Of a DNA stretch of 64,000 bases, positions 11,580 to 22,800 are shown one piece after another. Source of the stretch: Theocolax elegans (taxonomy: Eukaryota > Arthropoda > Insecta > Hymenoptera > Cerocephalidae); the NCBI GenBank assembly GCA_026168455.1, contig CM047426.1, forward strand, positions 26,223,058-26,287,057, in the 5' to 3' direction. Within the stretch, counting starts at the first letter, position 1, and every line of letters begins with the position of its first letter. Under the pieces are notes generated by a model that saw only the letters and a list, made by a program, of their open reading frames with translations, had not been told where the DNA came from and made no database searches. A program made the position numbers and the translations under genes.

Positions 11580-11993
11580 CAGCCCTAGTCCCCTTTGTAA
11601 GAAATACCAACCTCTGTATCTTCCACTGTGCTGGAAAACATCAGGTATGTGTCGATTACCCATTCTTGATATTGCAGGAGCAGGGAGCGCATGCCCTGTC
11701 AAGAAAGAGTGGACATGATTGTTGTTGTAGTATCTGTAGCTTTAATCTTGTGATGGTCTTGTACTCTTTTCGCTTTTGCACATAGGCCGCAGTTAGCACT
11801 TGATACTGCGGCTAATCACGACATCTTTGGTTCAGTTTGTAAAATCTTACGTCCTATTTCTATGATGCTTTCAGTCCACTAATATATTGGTGAACTACCC
11901 TGAGAGTGAAATTCTTGTCTTTTAAAATATTACCAGTATCTGTCATGGTTTAAGTGAGTTTCTCTGCTCGTACATTAGGTGTTCGCTTCACTA
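11580..11993 (-). pseudogene. Probable LINE linker between endonuclease and reverse transcriptase
   Basis: Moderately G+C-rich sequence lying, in minus-strand order, between the endonuclease fragment (11994-12480) and the reverse-transcriptase fragment. Translation on the minus strand is broken by stops but reads like LINE linker sequence, with basic and polar residues (AKAKRVQDHHK). Its position is what mainly supports the call. Confidence 0.3.
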
Positions 11994-12480
11994 TTACCTC
12001 TTCCAGAGAGCAGAGAAACATTCCCTAGTTACAGAAAGTCGATGACTATCTTCTATACTTAAATTTTTTGGTATGACCCAATTTCCCATTTTTAGTTTAA
12101 ATCGGTACACGAGTGCTTTGTAATCGCTGCAGAGGCCGCTAACTTTCCAGTTAAACCCTCCCCTCGCCAATTTAAGACTGATGAAGGTTAGGTCTATCAT
12201 AGACGACTTGTCTGTCTTGAAAAAGTTGGAATTATCCCGATGTTAGCAATCTCCAGCTCCAGTATCGCGAAGGCCTCGAGGAGTTCATAACCATGGATAT
12301 TATACCCAAGCGTTGAAGTATTTTCCTATGACCATTGGCAGTCGGCACTACCTCGTGCTGGTAACGTTGACATTAAGTGATTCTAAAGTCTCATCGACGT
12401 TACCACTGGATGAGATGTAGCAACTGAATATCCACCACCTTTACACAAATGAGGTTGGGGAGGAGAGTAGCTATCTTTGC
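11994..12480 (-). pseudogene. R1-type LINE: endonuclease C-terminal fragment
   Basis: The minus-strand frame at 11994-12200 reads IDLTFISLKLAR, then WKVS, then SDYKALVY. This matches the end of the apurinic-like endonuclease of R1-clade LINEs (consensus IDVTF.S..L ... W.V ... SDH..I). The catalytic His of the SDH motif is replaced by Tyr (SDYKAL), so this copy would be inactive even if intact. Upstream sequence to about 12480 is probably more endonuclease but is broken by stops. The domain nicks the target DNA in living elements. Confidence 0.6.
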
Positions 12481-12604
12481 CACGTAATCCTCACTGACGA
12501 TGTCAATGTCAATCTTCTCTTCTCCGACCAACTGAGGCAACAAGTCCTAGACTATGACACAGTGGTTTAGGTTTATTTGCAGTATCCTAGCCATTTTTGC
12601 ACAT

Positions 12605-12830
12605 CTACAATCTTTTTGACTTACATTCCACTGCTTGATGTCTCATAATCGCTTCACCTGAAACACCCCGAGGATTGTAACAGTGGCAGCACCACGAGAT
12701 AGCTTCACCAAGCTGAACCTTACAATTAACCAGCCTATACTGTGCTTCTTGTATTGTAGCAGTTTTTTGTAAGAATCTCTGAGTTATATACACTTAGAGA
12801 ACACAATATGCAGCCCGATCACCGCGAAAA
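12605..12830 (-). pseudogene. R1-type LINE: Gag zinc-knuckle fragment
   Basis: The minus-strand frame reads a basic segment (QYRLVNCKVQLGEA) followed by CCHCYNPRG ... HQAVECKS. This resembles the CCHC zinc knuckles of R1-type Gag proteins, where the segment before the first knuckle has the form V.LGW..C.V. The knuckle spacing is disturbed. It lies upstream of the endonuclease on the same strand, in the normal order Gag, endonuclease, RT, zinc tail, so 8.5-12.8 kb is best read as one decayed element. Confidence 0.5.
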
Positions 12831-13262
12831 TTGACTCCACCACTTTTTCCGGGATTGTATGTATGTGTTTGATGAATATCATTTGTATTTATAAATAAAT
12901 CAGATTACAAAATTAGAGTACTTTGTAAACATTATACATATTATATGAAACAAACACGAAGATCAATAATCAATAAGGATGTATTAATATTTATTATAAA
13001 TAAATGGAATTGAACTTATCCAGTTTATAATGACTTTATGAATATTCTCATTTGAGGCCAATGTGGATTATTGACTTACGTTAACTTGGCCTCCTGCATA
13101 CATTATTCATTTTCCTTGCTATATATCTATACTAATTATTTAATTATAATATTTTAAATATCAGCTTATACGTAAAGCTCATAAATACATTTTCAAAGAG
13201 ATTTAATTTTGTATCTGAACCAATCAATCGTCGTATTAAAAAACTTCCGTAAAAACGCAAAA

Positions 13263-13290
13263 TCTCGCTCTCTCTCTCTCTCTCTCTCTC
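13263..13290 (+). repeat. (TC)n microsatellite
   Basis: About 12 uninterrupted TC units after a short imperfect start. Confidence 0.85.
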
Positions 13291-14403
13291 ACTCTTAAAG
13301 TTCATGTGAGTATAAATGCATTTGTATATATAACATAGATAGATTCGTCATTCACTCGATTGGTAGTGCGTGTTAAAGAGAGCTGTGTACTTATTCTTGA
13401 GTTATACGCGACATCGGGATACGCAAACGTGCGTGCCTTCTATTATTAAATATGGGTCGACAGGCGCGCGCGCATAACATTCTCAACTGGCCGAAAAACG
13501 ATTTCGTTACTGTAACGAATGCGAACGCACATTGATATTGATGCTGAATGTTGTTCGAGGAGCACTAAAAGTTGTTACTTTAAATATTTAGTTGCGCTTT
13601 TTTAACATAAAGCTTCTTCTTTTATTTTAAGCAGGTTTCAAATAAAATTAGTGATTTTGTAAATATCGAACGTATGTGCTATTATTATTAGGTAATCTTA
13701 TGTAATTTCGCATTTAATAAAATAATTTTTAATGTTTTAACCTGTTCTTAAACGAAAACTACTTTTTATATACGTCTTATTATTTTTATATGACTCTGTC
13801 AGAAGCTATTTACATTCAATCGGTGTAAAACTTGTCAGAAGATTAGATAGCACACCGAGTGTGAGACTTGGAGGAAGCTTTATCCATAGCCTCCAAAACA
13901 CGTTTCTATTCGTATTGACATCAGTCCTAAAGTGCTATTCGTATTACTTCAGACTGCCTGCACGTAGAGGGTAAAGCACAAAATAATTGGTTGTATTTTT
14001 TTCAGTATGATAAATTTATATACCAGTATTTGATTTCGTAATATCTAATACAGGTATTATTGGCACTGATATAGTAAGTACATTTTCTACACTAAGCATT
14101 CGAATATCCATTTAACTCAATTGCTCATGCTACAGTACCACAATTTCAAACTGTAGCTCTTAATGTTCCAAACCTAGCACCGAAAAAGTCCGTACCGAGA
14201 TCCAGAAATTCAGTACCTGTATAGTAAAAGGAAAAATTGATATTAAAAGAAGTATCTGAAATTCCAGGATTAATGCCGATTTTCAACATACTACAACATT
14301 CTCTTTCGGTAATTACAATATAAGTATTATATGGACTGCAACTAGCGCCTGTTTTTTAGTGCTTTTTGTTCTTCGGGTAGTTGTCTCACGTCTTCAAAAA
14401 CAC

Positions 14404-14441
14404 ATTTTTTATTATTTTATTATTTTATTATTTTATTTTAT
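14404..14441 (+). repeat. (TTTTAT/TTA)n microsatellite
   Basis: Repeated TATTTTAT units. Confidence 0.75.
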
Positions 14442-14799
14442 TCGTTATTTTGCAGTATTTATGTTCTGCACATTCACTCACTCATTCAGACATTCTTGAT
14501 CCAAAGCTAATCTGTAACATAAGAATTAGCGATTGATCGTTATTTGTCTGCGTTTGTCATATTATCTGGCGGGATTACTTCCATGTCCGTTTTCAGTCTC
14601 CAATTCTATTCCGTCCAATGCTCTTACATAAAAAATTTGTTGTTGTAGGTGTACCGTCAGTACTTAATTAGGAAGATCCGGAACTACAAATATTTACCGA
14701 AATAATTTTCATACTACAAAAATTAAAAAGTAAATTAGAAAAATCAAATACTAAAATGCGTAAGGAGTAGTATTATTTAGTATTTAAAACAAGACGGAA

Positions 14800-15170
14800 G
14801 CTATCGGCAGAAGTGGAGAGACTGCAGCTCATTCCGCTCAATAAATTGAAACAGTGCGTAGTTATCGTGACAATGACACAAGAGGCAGTCGTGAAACCGG
14901 TGGATGCTGCCCACATTAAAATAAGGTGGAGGAAAACTAGAATCAGGCGCCATACCACATTAACACGATGCTTTTGATATCTGAGCTTTGACATCCAGGA
15001 AAAAGCCGTTAGCGACATATGTAGTGAGCTAATAATGGGTAGTGACATCAACTCTAAGGCCCTTAGGTGAGAGAAAGGCAGTCCTGATTTAAGAGGAAGA
15101 TGCGTCAAAGACATCATGGCTATGCAGGCACAACGGCAATGACAGAACAATGAGTGGCATTAACGATAGA
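14800..15170 (+). pseudogene. LINE remnant: Gag knuckle fused to endonuclease piece
   Basis: One plus-strand frame with a few stops reads IKIRWRKTRIRRH and LTRCF, like the region before the first Gag zinc knuckle of R1-type LINEs. It then reads MGSDINSKALR and PDLRGRCVKDIMA, matching the endonuclease motif GDFNAKS.W...RG..L.....A. The stretch between the two normally spans several hundred residues and is missing, so this is an internally deleted element. Key positions have changed (GDFNA reads GSDIN). The opposite strand has a 125-codon open frame that I take as an antisense shadow. Confidence 0.4.
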
Positions 15171-16073
15171 CAGCCAGGTTGATTCTCAGGAGGAACTTAG
15201 ACCAATTGTTGCCATACTGAGGTAAATTGTTATCTCGCTGAATTTCTGTCAAATGTGATTCGTTTCGTTCTTTCTTATACAAAATGTGGAAAGTAACTAT
15301 CCATGGCCGTGCTTACAGCAACACTCCCTCGGATGTTCCAGTACAACATTTTTGCTTGCGACATGTCTTGCGTCAAAAGAGGGGCACTTGTGTTAGCTCT
15401 TGAACAGTTCAGTCCAGTTAAAAGTAAGAAGAATTGGTCGATAATAATTGTCTTTATAAAGAATATTCTTTACTCAAAAAAGGGACTTCGTTAAAAATAC
15501 CCCGCGGAAAGGATGATGTGAATAACAGAAGCCGATCTTGAAGTACTGCAAAAGCGGCATCATTAATTTTTTTCGACTGTGCAATAATGTGGTAAAGGAA
15601 ATGAAGATTTGAAACTCCTGAATTACACTTTACAAAAAAATATTATGATTATTCTTATTAATATATTCTAGAAAAAATTGGATATGTTGCACTTTTAAAG
15701 TTATATTATTAGCTGTTATAGAAATGAATGAATTTTTATTTAACATTTGACGTAAAAATAATATTAAAGATTTCTCATTGATTAGACAAAAATGGCATGT
15801 AGTTATTAAATACATATTTATTAAAAATAAATATCATAGCTTGCATTGATGCAAATAAAAAAACTATTTGTATAAATTAAAATTTAAAAACATTGACGTA
15901 TATTATTATTTAAGTAAATAATACTAAACTAAATGAAAAATTAACATTTGCATTATTTTTCTTGGTAATAACAGTAGTTACATTTTAATATAATTCGGGA
16001 AAATAAAGTATTATAATGAAGACTCATTCAAGATAATGACGAATGTAAAAGAAAAACACAGCGGAACACAGGA
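15171..16073. other. Spacer, no gene seen
   Basis: The first 300 bases are moderately G+C-rich and may be further decayed LINE sequence, but no motif is clear. The remainder is AT-rich. Confidence 0.3.
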
Positions 16074-16289
16074 GAAAAATAAAATTACGTTGGTTCAGAT
16101 ATGCGTGATGTATAACTATAATAGGAATAGAAAATTCTAGGAAAACTCTATAGGAATCTAACGTGAAAACAAGAAAGTAAAAGACCTTTGGGGCAACCAA
16201 GTAGAATATAAGAGGATAATATTAAAGCAGACTTAAGCGAAGTGGGTCATGAACAAATATCTCATTCGGATAGAATCAGTGGGAAATAA
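16074..16289 (+). pseudogene. LINE ORF2 C-terminal fragment (RTE/Jockey-like tail)
   Basis: The plus-strand frame, with a few stops, reads KIKLRWFRYA, then KRPLGQPSRI, then EDNIKADLSEVG, then HSDRIS. This order matches the tail found after the reverse transcriptase in many insect LINEs: LRW.GHV, then a G.R.RGRP..RW segment, then D...DL...G and a final DR..WR. Several consensus residues are lost (GHV reads RYA; RGRP reads LGQP). No reverse transcriptase is visible upstream, so it is probably a 5'-truncated, decayed insertion. The exact clade is uncertain. Confidence 0.5.
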
Positions 16290-18180
16290 AGAAAATTTTT
16301 TTTCTTTTGATAAGGTAAAGCACTTTCGTCTTGCAAACACCACTTAAAATATAAAGCTTTGTAACTTTTTGTAACAGTACGCGGATTGCAATTTAATTAA
16401 ATAATCTAACAAATTCGCCAAAGTCTGGGGAAAGTAGTTTAAAACTTTATACACCTGTAACAAATATATATATGTATACATTATAGTCACCGATAACGTA
16501 AAATTTAATTAAATTTTATTATAATTTTAAATAAATGATTATCGCAATATAAGTTATATAGCCGTATAGCAATAAAGTTTCTTTCCTCATTGTTTTATTA
16601 CATAGTTTCAGTGCTTGTACTTGTATTCAATATGATTTAAACTAGTGAAGGTATCAAAAAGAACGTTTATTGTCTATTAATATACAAAGTGAAAATATTA
16701 GGATGTATACTTGGTTGTATTTCGCAAGAGATCGTGGGATGCTTCCCGTTGGTCTTACCATATACGCGAAGCAACCGTGCTTTTACTCGAACTGATAGTC
16801 AATTTTCACACAAGCGATATGAACCATTAAAGCCGGTAATACAGCGAGAGGTAGTCGTTTCGTTCTTTTTTATATTTTATGACTAGGGAAATAACATGAA
16901 GCTGCTGTTATACCCACGTTATCGGCTCCCTCTAACCCAGCTTTGCATGCGTTAGGTAAACTATACTTCCTATGCATCTGTATGTATCTTTATACACACG
17001 CACACACACGCACACGTGTATCCGCCAAGTACTTGAATTTTTCTTTTGCGGATGATTGGATATTTATGATTCATAAATTTTATTTCACTGATAACGCATA
17101 AATTAACGTATTTTGTTTAAAATTGATACTCTATATATCCATCTTCTTTATATTTTGTTGTTACAATGTTTTTCACAGTGTTATACAGGAATTTAATTAT
17201 TAATTTTACATTATAAATGTTCAAATAAAATATTTAATAGCAGGTAAGTAGGTAAGGTAAGTGTTTCATTGAGATCGCCTTAATTATAAATAACTTCCAC
17301 GCGTTTAAATTCTAATTTAACGACAACACGTTCAAATATTAATCGAGTGTTTAAAATTATATTGACTCTTAAATCTTAATTAAATAGAATTTTTACACTC
17401 TCGAAAATGAAAAATATATAAATGTAAAATATGTATACGAATTTTATTTAGTTACAACCAAATTTTAAGGTATAATTTATGATATATATATATTATTAAT
17501 TTTTTTCATTACAAATTGTTTTGAAATGATATTAATGAGGGTCATATTATCTGCAATATATAATACGAGATTCTAAAAAAAAACGATAATTTTCTACAAC
17601 CATTTCACATTAAAAATTTTTCAGTATAACTAACCGTGATGCACAGTAAACGAGGAGCTTCGGATCTTTACCGGTTTTACTACTTATTACAGTGGTATCG
17701 ACGGTACCGTAAAATTACAGTGAATATCCGTACTATTATAAGAAGTACGTTTTGTAATTATCATCACTATTATGGTAAATATTACTTCTCTTTATAGTGG
17801 AATTAAACTAGTGAATCACTGAACGCTGAAATTCGCGCACATAGAAATATATACATATAGGTATATAAAATTACATAATAAGCCAAGCGCGTAAAAAATA
17901 ATTTGTTTGACGATTATTACACGGTCGGATTCAAATGTTAAATAGTAACTGGTGTGTTATAAATAAAACTAACTCAATGTTACGGCAATACGTATTAGAA
18001 AATATTTTTTTCTCAATCTTGGGATAAATAAGTGAATATTCTACATTTATTAATATATTGAAAATTCTTTCCCTAGCAAAAAATTTGAAGAAGTTATAAA
18101 TATACATTAGTGAATATAATATTTTCGGTGTTAAATGTTTGAAAACAAACGATTTTGCAGGTTTTTACTCCAACATCTTC
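16290..18180. other. AT-rich spacer, no gene seen
   Basis: Contains a short AC-rich repeat (16992-17018) and a 65-codon plus-strand frame (16689-16886) with no domain. A slightly CpG-richer patch lies at 16725-16965. No supported feature. Confidence 0.4.
16992..17018 (+). repeat. (AC)n-rich microsatellite
   Basis: ACACACGCACACACACGCAC and a few more bases. Confidence 0.7.
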
Positions 18181-18880
18181 CGGTATCTGCACGGAGAGAA
18201 ATATTTAGAAAATATTACAAAGGAGTTTGGTAAAAATTCCCAAACTCCCAAGTAATGTGGTAACAGACCGAAAAAACCGAAAAAATTACCAAACTGCTAA
18301 GTAAAATTTACAGTAAATGTAGTAAAATTTACTCTAAATGTAGTAAAATTTGTGGAGTTAGCGTACTAAATTTTACAATTAAGCTTGTAAATTTTATTAA
18401 CTCTGATTTTTTCCTATACTGTTTACGAAATTCTATAAACAACAGTACAGCACGAGATACCGAAAAGAAGCGATAAATAAAATTTTTATTGGAATCGCGT
18501 CGTTCGTTTGTTTACTTTAAAAGGACGATTCGATGAAACACATGCAAGTGACGCGGTGGCGCAATGGTAAGGACTTGGATTCTCAACCCAAACTTCGCAG
18601 GTTCGATCCCGATGACATCCAGAATTTTTTTCACTAATTAAATTTCATTTAAATATTTAAAATTTCCATAACACTCGAATAATATACATAAACTCAAAAA
18701 TAAATAATATGGGAGGAATAAAATTTTTTTTCTGATGTTAAAAAAAAAATTAAAATTACAATTTAGTTTGGTAAAAATTACGAGATTCGCAGTTTGTTAC
18801 CACATTACTTGAGAGTTTAGGAATTTTTACCAAACTGCTTTGTAATATTTACAAATTATTTCTCTCCGTGTGCATACCGC
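18181..18880. mobile_element. Palindromic element with CACGGAGAGAAATA ends and tRNA-like core
   Basis: Terminal inverted repeats CACGGAGAGAAATA (18190-18203) and TATTTCTCTCCGTG (18857-18870) extend outward a few more bases (CGGTAT/ATACCG). Inward, the arms pair over roughly 100 bp: TTTGGTAAAAATTCCCAAAC on the left against TTTAGGAATTTTTACCAAAC on the right. The left arm also carries repeated AGTAAAATTTAC motifs. The middle holds a tRNA-like sequence (18551-18620). No protein-coding capacity. A non-autonomous DNA element is inferred, superfamily unknown. Confidence 0.65.
18551..18620 (+). pseudogene. tRNA-derived sequence inside palindromic element
   Basis: It has a good box A (TGGCGCAATGG, about 18557) and a box B matching consensus (GGTTCGATCCC, about 18600) at tRNA-like spacing. 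Between them TTGG/CCAA can form a partial anticodon stem. The acceptor and T stems do not pair properly, so it is not a functional tRNA as read. The two boxes could still act as an RNA polymerase III promoter. It sits near the centre of a palindromic element. Confidence 0.5.
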
Positions 18881-21800
18881 TACCGATAACAAAAGTTTTT
18901 ACACGAATAGAACGTCAGAGTTCAATAAATTAAAGAACGGGTATACGAACCACTGCGAGTATAGGATTGTAAACTATTTTCATACCATTATCTAAATTCT
19001 CATACTTTCTGACTGGACAGTAGCTATCAATATAATCCATACAAATATATATGTTCAGAATTTATTTTACAGCTCTTAATTTAAGAGATCAAGAAATGCA
19101 TATAACTTACTATTGTGCGTGTCTATTTTTTTTATTGTAATCTAAACAAAATTCAAAATAATATTCCCTTCGAATAATTGCGGTGAACAATTAATTTTGA
19201 GATGAGCAAATTAAAAAACCCATAGTCTTAGGAAAATTCGCTGGTGTTAGAGGGAAGTATGGTCGATGGTTTGCGCTGCCGCTATATGAAAGAACCGTTG
19301 TGTATACCTCACGATTAACATTTTACGGCTCCAGTCTGCTTTTGCGACGCTTCTTGGACTTTTCTTTTTATATTTACTCTTTATTCCCTTCTTTTAGTTT
19401 TCTGGCGAAAGATGCAACCTGTCTCTCCTTTATTATCCGATATTAAGGATGAAAAACAACGATGAATTGCGCTCTTTTTAGCTGATGTGTATATTTTAAA
19501 CCATACACCGCGACAGGTATTTTTTTATAAAGAAATTCGAGAAAGTGCATTTTTATCCATTGTCTGCTAGATAATTAGTAAGCTTTTTACTTAAGACACT
19601 GAAAATCTTTTAATTTGAATTAAGCAATGAACTAAAAATTTTAAAGAACTAGTCATTTTTATCTAATAATTTCTAAAATTAGTTAAAAATCGTTAGCGTG
19701 AATTATTTATAAAAATGTAACGTACAAAAATATTTCAAAAAAGATACTTATTATTAATTAAAAATTGCTCCTGATTGCTGATAAACTGAAAGTTTTCAAA
19801 TCTCTTCTTTATGTATAAAGTAGATAATTATTCCTTTTTAATAACCTTTTATTAATAAATTATAAAATTTAATAAAGTAAATGAAATTATCAATTATTCT
19901 AGAGGAAAAGAAATATGAATTTTATCCGAATTTTAGCTCGTATACGCATCATAATAGTTATTTAAAGATCCGTGACGATTTTTAGCAGGGTTTGTTGACC
20001 TCATTGCGTGATAAATATGTAACCTTATTTAAAAAAGAGAACATACGTATCAAACTTATGCAAATACCGAATGTTTTATTTACTCTATTTTGTATTTACA
20101 TCCAAATTCAGAAAATTCCATTCAACAAAAATTATCTCCAATTTATTCTAAAATTGTAATTAACATGATAGTCAGACGAAAAACAAATGTTTTTTAATAA
20201 ACAATTAATTTTGCTTTTTAAATGTCTAACATAAAATGTTTACTAATAATATAAACGTCCATTATTGACAAAAATATTACGGTTTATTAAACGTAGATTG
20301 AAAGAGAGACTGTTTTTCACTTAGTTTCAATCCCACGTGACATTTGAGGATATCTTAAATTAAAGAGCTGCGCCTCAGTTCGCGCGTATCTGGCCGCGAA
20401 AACCAGGTATGCGTGAACTAATCGCGTTTATATTCTATTGCCACATTACTTTTGGCAGGGTAAACCAAAGATGCACTCACGCATAGGTCTGACTATATAT
20501 ATTACATGTTTCAATCTAAATTGCTCGACCTAATATGTGAAGCTATTACTTCGCAAAAATTAAACCTCGCATACATTTATATATTGTGTGTATATACCTA
20601 TATATCACATAGTAATTAACATATAAGTGAATGTAAATTTATCATTTGTTACAGCAACAAAGTTGTTTTCAATTAATACTTTTCTTAGTATTTAGTAAGA
20701 CAAACTAGCTTACCGTACTCGATTTAAAGTTTACATTGCCTTGCACCAATGCATCGCCAAGTATCGTCCTTTAACGTCAGTTGACGCATTTCGTTGTTTG
20801 CGCTGAGCTCTGCGGCTCCGATGTGTAAGACTGCGAGCTGAAATCAAGACCGAAATACCGCTCGTAAGATCCACCGTCGATCGGTCGTGTATCCAACGAC
20901 AGCTAAAATGAAGGTGCAAGTACTGTTTCTTTTTCAAAGTTATTGGCTGATTGGATCAATGTCTTTTTACAGTAATTCATTCTGATGTCTGCAACACGCA
21001 AAACGTCGATGTAGCTGGTTTGTCTCTTTGATGCTGCCTCCACGTTTTCCTATTGTCCTATACTACAAAGTAAAGATTTAACTATCGAGACTTACTTACT
21101 ATAAATAATCGTATTTGAAAAGAACATTGTCTCTTGAAATTGCTGAAATTGTTTCTATACAACTATACCTTTAGTTGTCTAGACTTACTTGTATGTCCTG
21201 ATTTGAATCTGAAAACCTCATCGACTTGCCAGTAATTATTAGCTCTAGAAGATGTTAATATTGCTCGTTGGACAATCTGGAATCTTGCTTCTTTACAGAG
21301 GACTGACCAACATGTGAATATATATGTATGGTGCTGACTGTGGATACTCTCAATTCTAATTGCCCTTGATTTATGGAATCTTGGATTATCATTTTAAATA
21401 TTGGGCATTCCTTTGAGTTTTTTGACTTAACGGAGCTTAAAAATATGTGATGCATTAAACATTCAATATGAAATATCATTAGTAGACGACGAAAGGATGG
21501 ACATAAATATTTTTTCAACCTTATAGAAATCTACAATGTTGGTCTAACTATCGTTATACTAAATTAATATATCTCTATATAAATAACGTTTAGCTAAATC
21601 GGTAAGAAATTGATTGTGATTGGAACATGAATAATTAGATGCATATACAATCACACGGCGAATTTTTTATTTGCAAAAAATGTCTATTTTATTACATACC
21701 TCACATATTTTCCGCTGATAAAAATATAAAGACCTCTTTTATGTAGTGTGCTCAATAAGTGTAAATTATCTCTACTAGAAATTCAACAGTTCTGACCATT

Positions 21801-22309
21801 TTTGATCAAATTGCCAGTTTTTAGCAAAAATACATTTCATAAATACTCTGATTTCTACTAGGTCAGATTGAATATATTTCGGATAATTAATATTTAATTT
21901 ATTATTATACTTGTAACAATTCCACATAAATATTCTATACTGATCATTGCGTTTATTTAATTAGTTAATATTGAATCGTATCTACGAAGTGGAATCGTGC
22001 CAAAATTCTGTTAATAACACTTTATAATTTTAACAGAGATTGAAATTCGAACTTATTAAATTCAGTAATACATCTCAAATTAACTCTCTATTTAAAATAC
22101 GTTTTTAATGAAACTGATTTTCATTTAATAAAAATTGTAACACTCTTTGATGTAACAATATTCAATACTTCGAGAACGTTGAAATCAAAGGTTACTTCGA
22201 AACTAAAATGTAAAACATGGTAGGTAAATTCGAGGGTGAAAAAATCAAACATTTGAGCTCAGATATATAAATTATGATATTTTTTAGAAAGGAGTATATC
22301 GTGGGTACT
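18881..22309. other. AT-rich spacer, no gene seen
   Basis: Mostly AT-rich. A CpG-richer patch at about 20720-20910 has no convincing frame, and neither does a smaller one at 19230-19330. Minus-strand frames at 20731-20937 and 21255-21518 show no recognised domain. Confidence 0.4.
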
Positions 22310-22800
22310 GTCAGAAGAGAAGGTTTTTCCACCGGAGGAAAACGAGAATAATAACGACGAGACACGACGATGAGATAACGAGAACCGTCAGTCGTTGTGT
22401 GTACGTGTGAATATACGCGTGTGGATTGTTGTCTCGACTCTCGCCCTCTCTCAATCTCATCTTTGGCTTTGACTGTTTGGCCGTGTGCAAGAGGTTGTGC
22501 GAGTCGGTCGTATACGATTGGCCAACCGCAGGCGTTGCGGCGCTTGTATGCAGGAATTTTCGACGGAAATTATTTTTAGAGGACTGCTCGACACCTATAT
22601 ATCCCTCTCTTTCTCGGTCTCTGGGTGATCGTGTTGTCGGTGAGCTCGCGGCTTGACTCATCGTGCGCGTCTCTGTAGCTGCCCGCGGATCTCTGATCGT
22701 TCGAGCCTACGGTGCCTTTGGCACGTCGCTTACACACACTTCCAATTGATTTACCGTTTATTTTCGAAATTTTTCGGGGGTGATTCACGCTCTCGAATCT
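22310..22800 (+). promoter_or_regulatory. Promoter-like CpG-rich island
   Basis: A sharp rise in G+C and CpG over about 450 bp with AT-rich DNA on both sides. A TATATA stretch (22597-22602) is followed by pyrimidine-rich and CpG-rich sequence. Several frames on both strands stay open because stops are scarce, and their overlap argues against any one being real. It could be a core promoter with an untranslated first exon, or an enhancer. Base composition is the only evidence. Confidence 0.3.

Larger units (their letters stand above)
12840..14770. other. Spacer without recognised gene
   Basis: AT-rich DNA with simple repeats at 13263-13290 and 14404-14441. A slightly more CpG-rich patch (13360-13560) shows no coding signal. 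A short hairpin (CTACAGTACCAC ... AACTGTAGC) lies near 14132-14157. Nothing else is recognised. Confidence 0.4.

Noticed and set aside
14773..15150. A 125-codon minus-strand frame
   Set aside because: The opposite strand reads LINE Gag and endonuclease motifs in one frame, so this is an antisense shadow.
21255..21518. Minus-strand frame with a segment vaguely like LTR-retrotransposon Gag (CPIFKMIIQDSINQG)
   Set aside because: Similarity is short and to elements mainly known from plants. No protease, RT or LTR nearby, so it is most likely chance.
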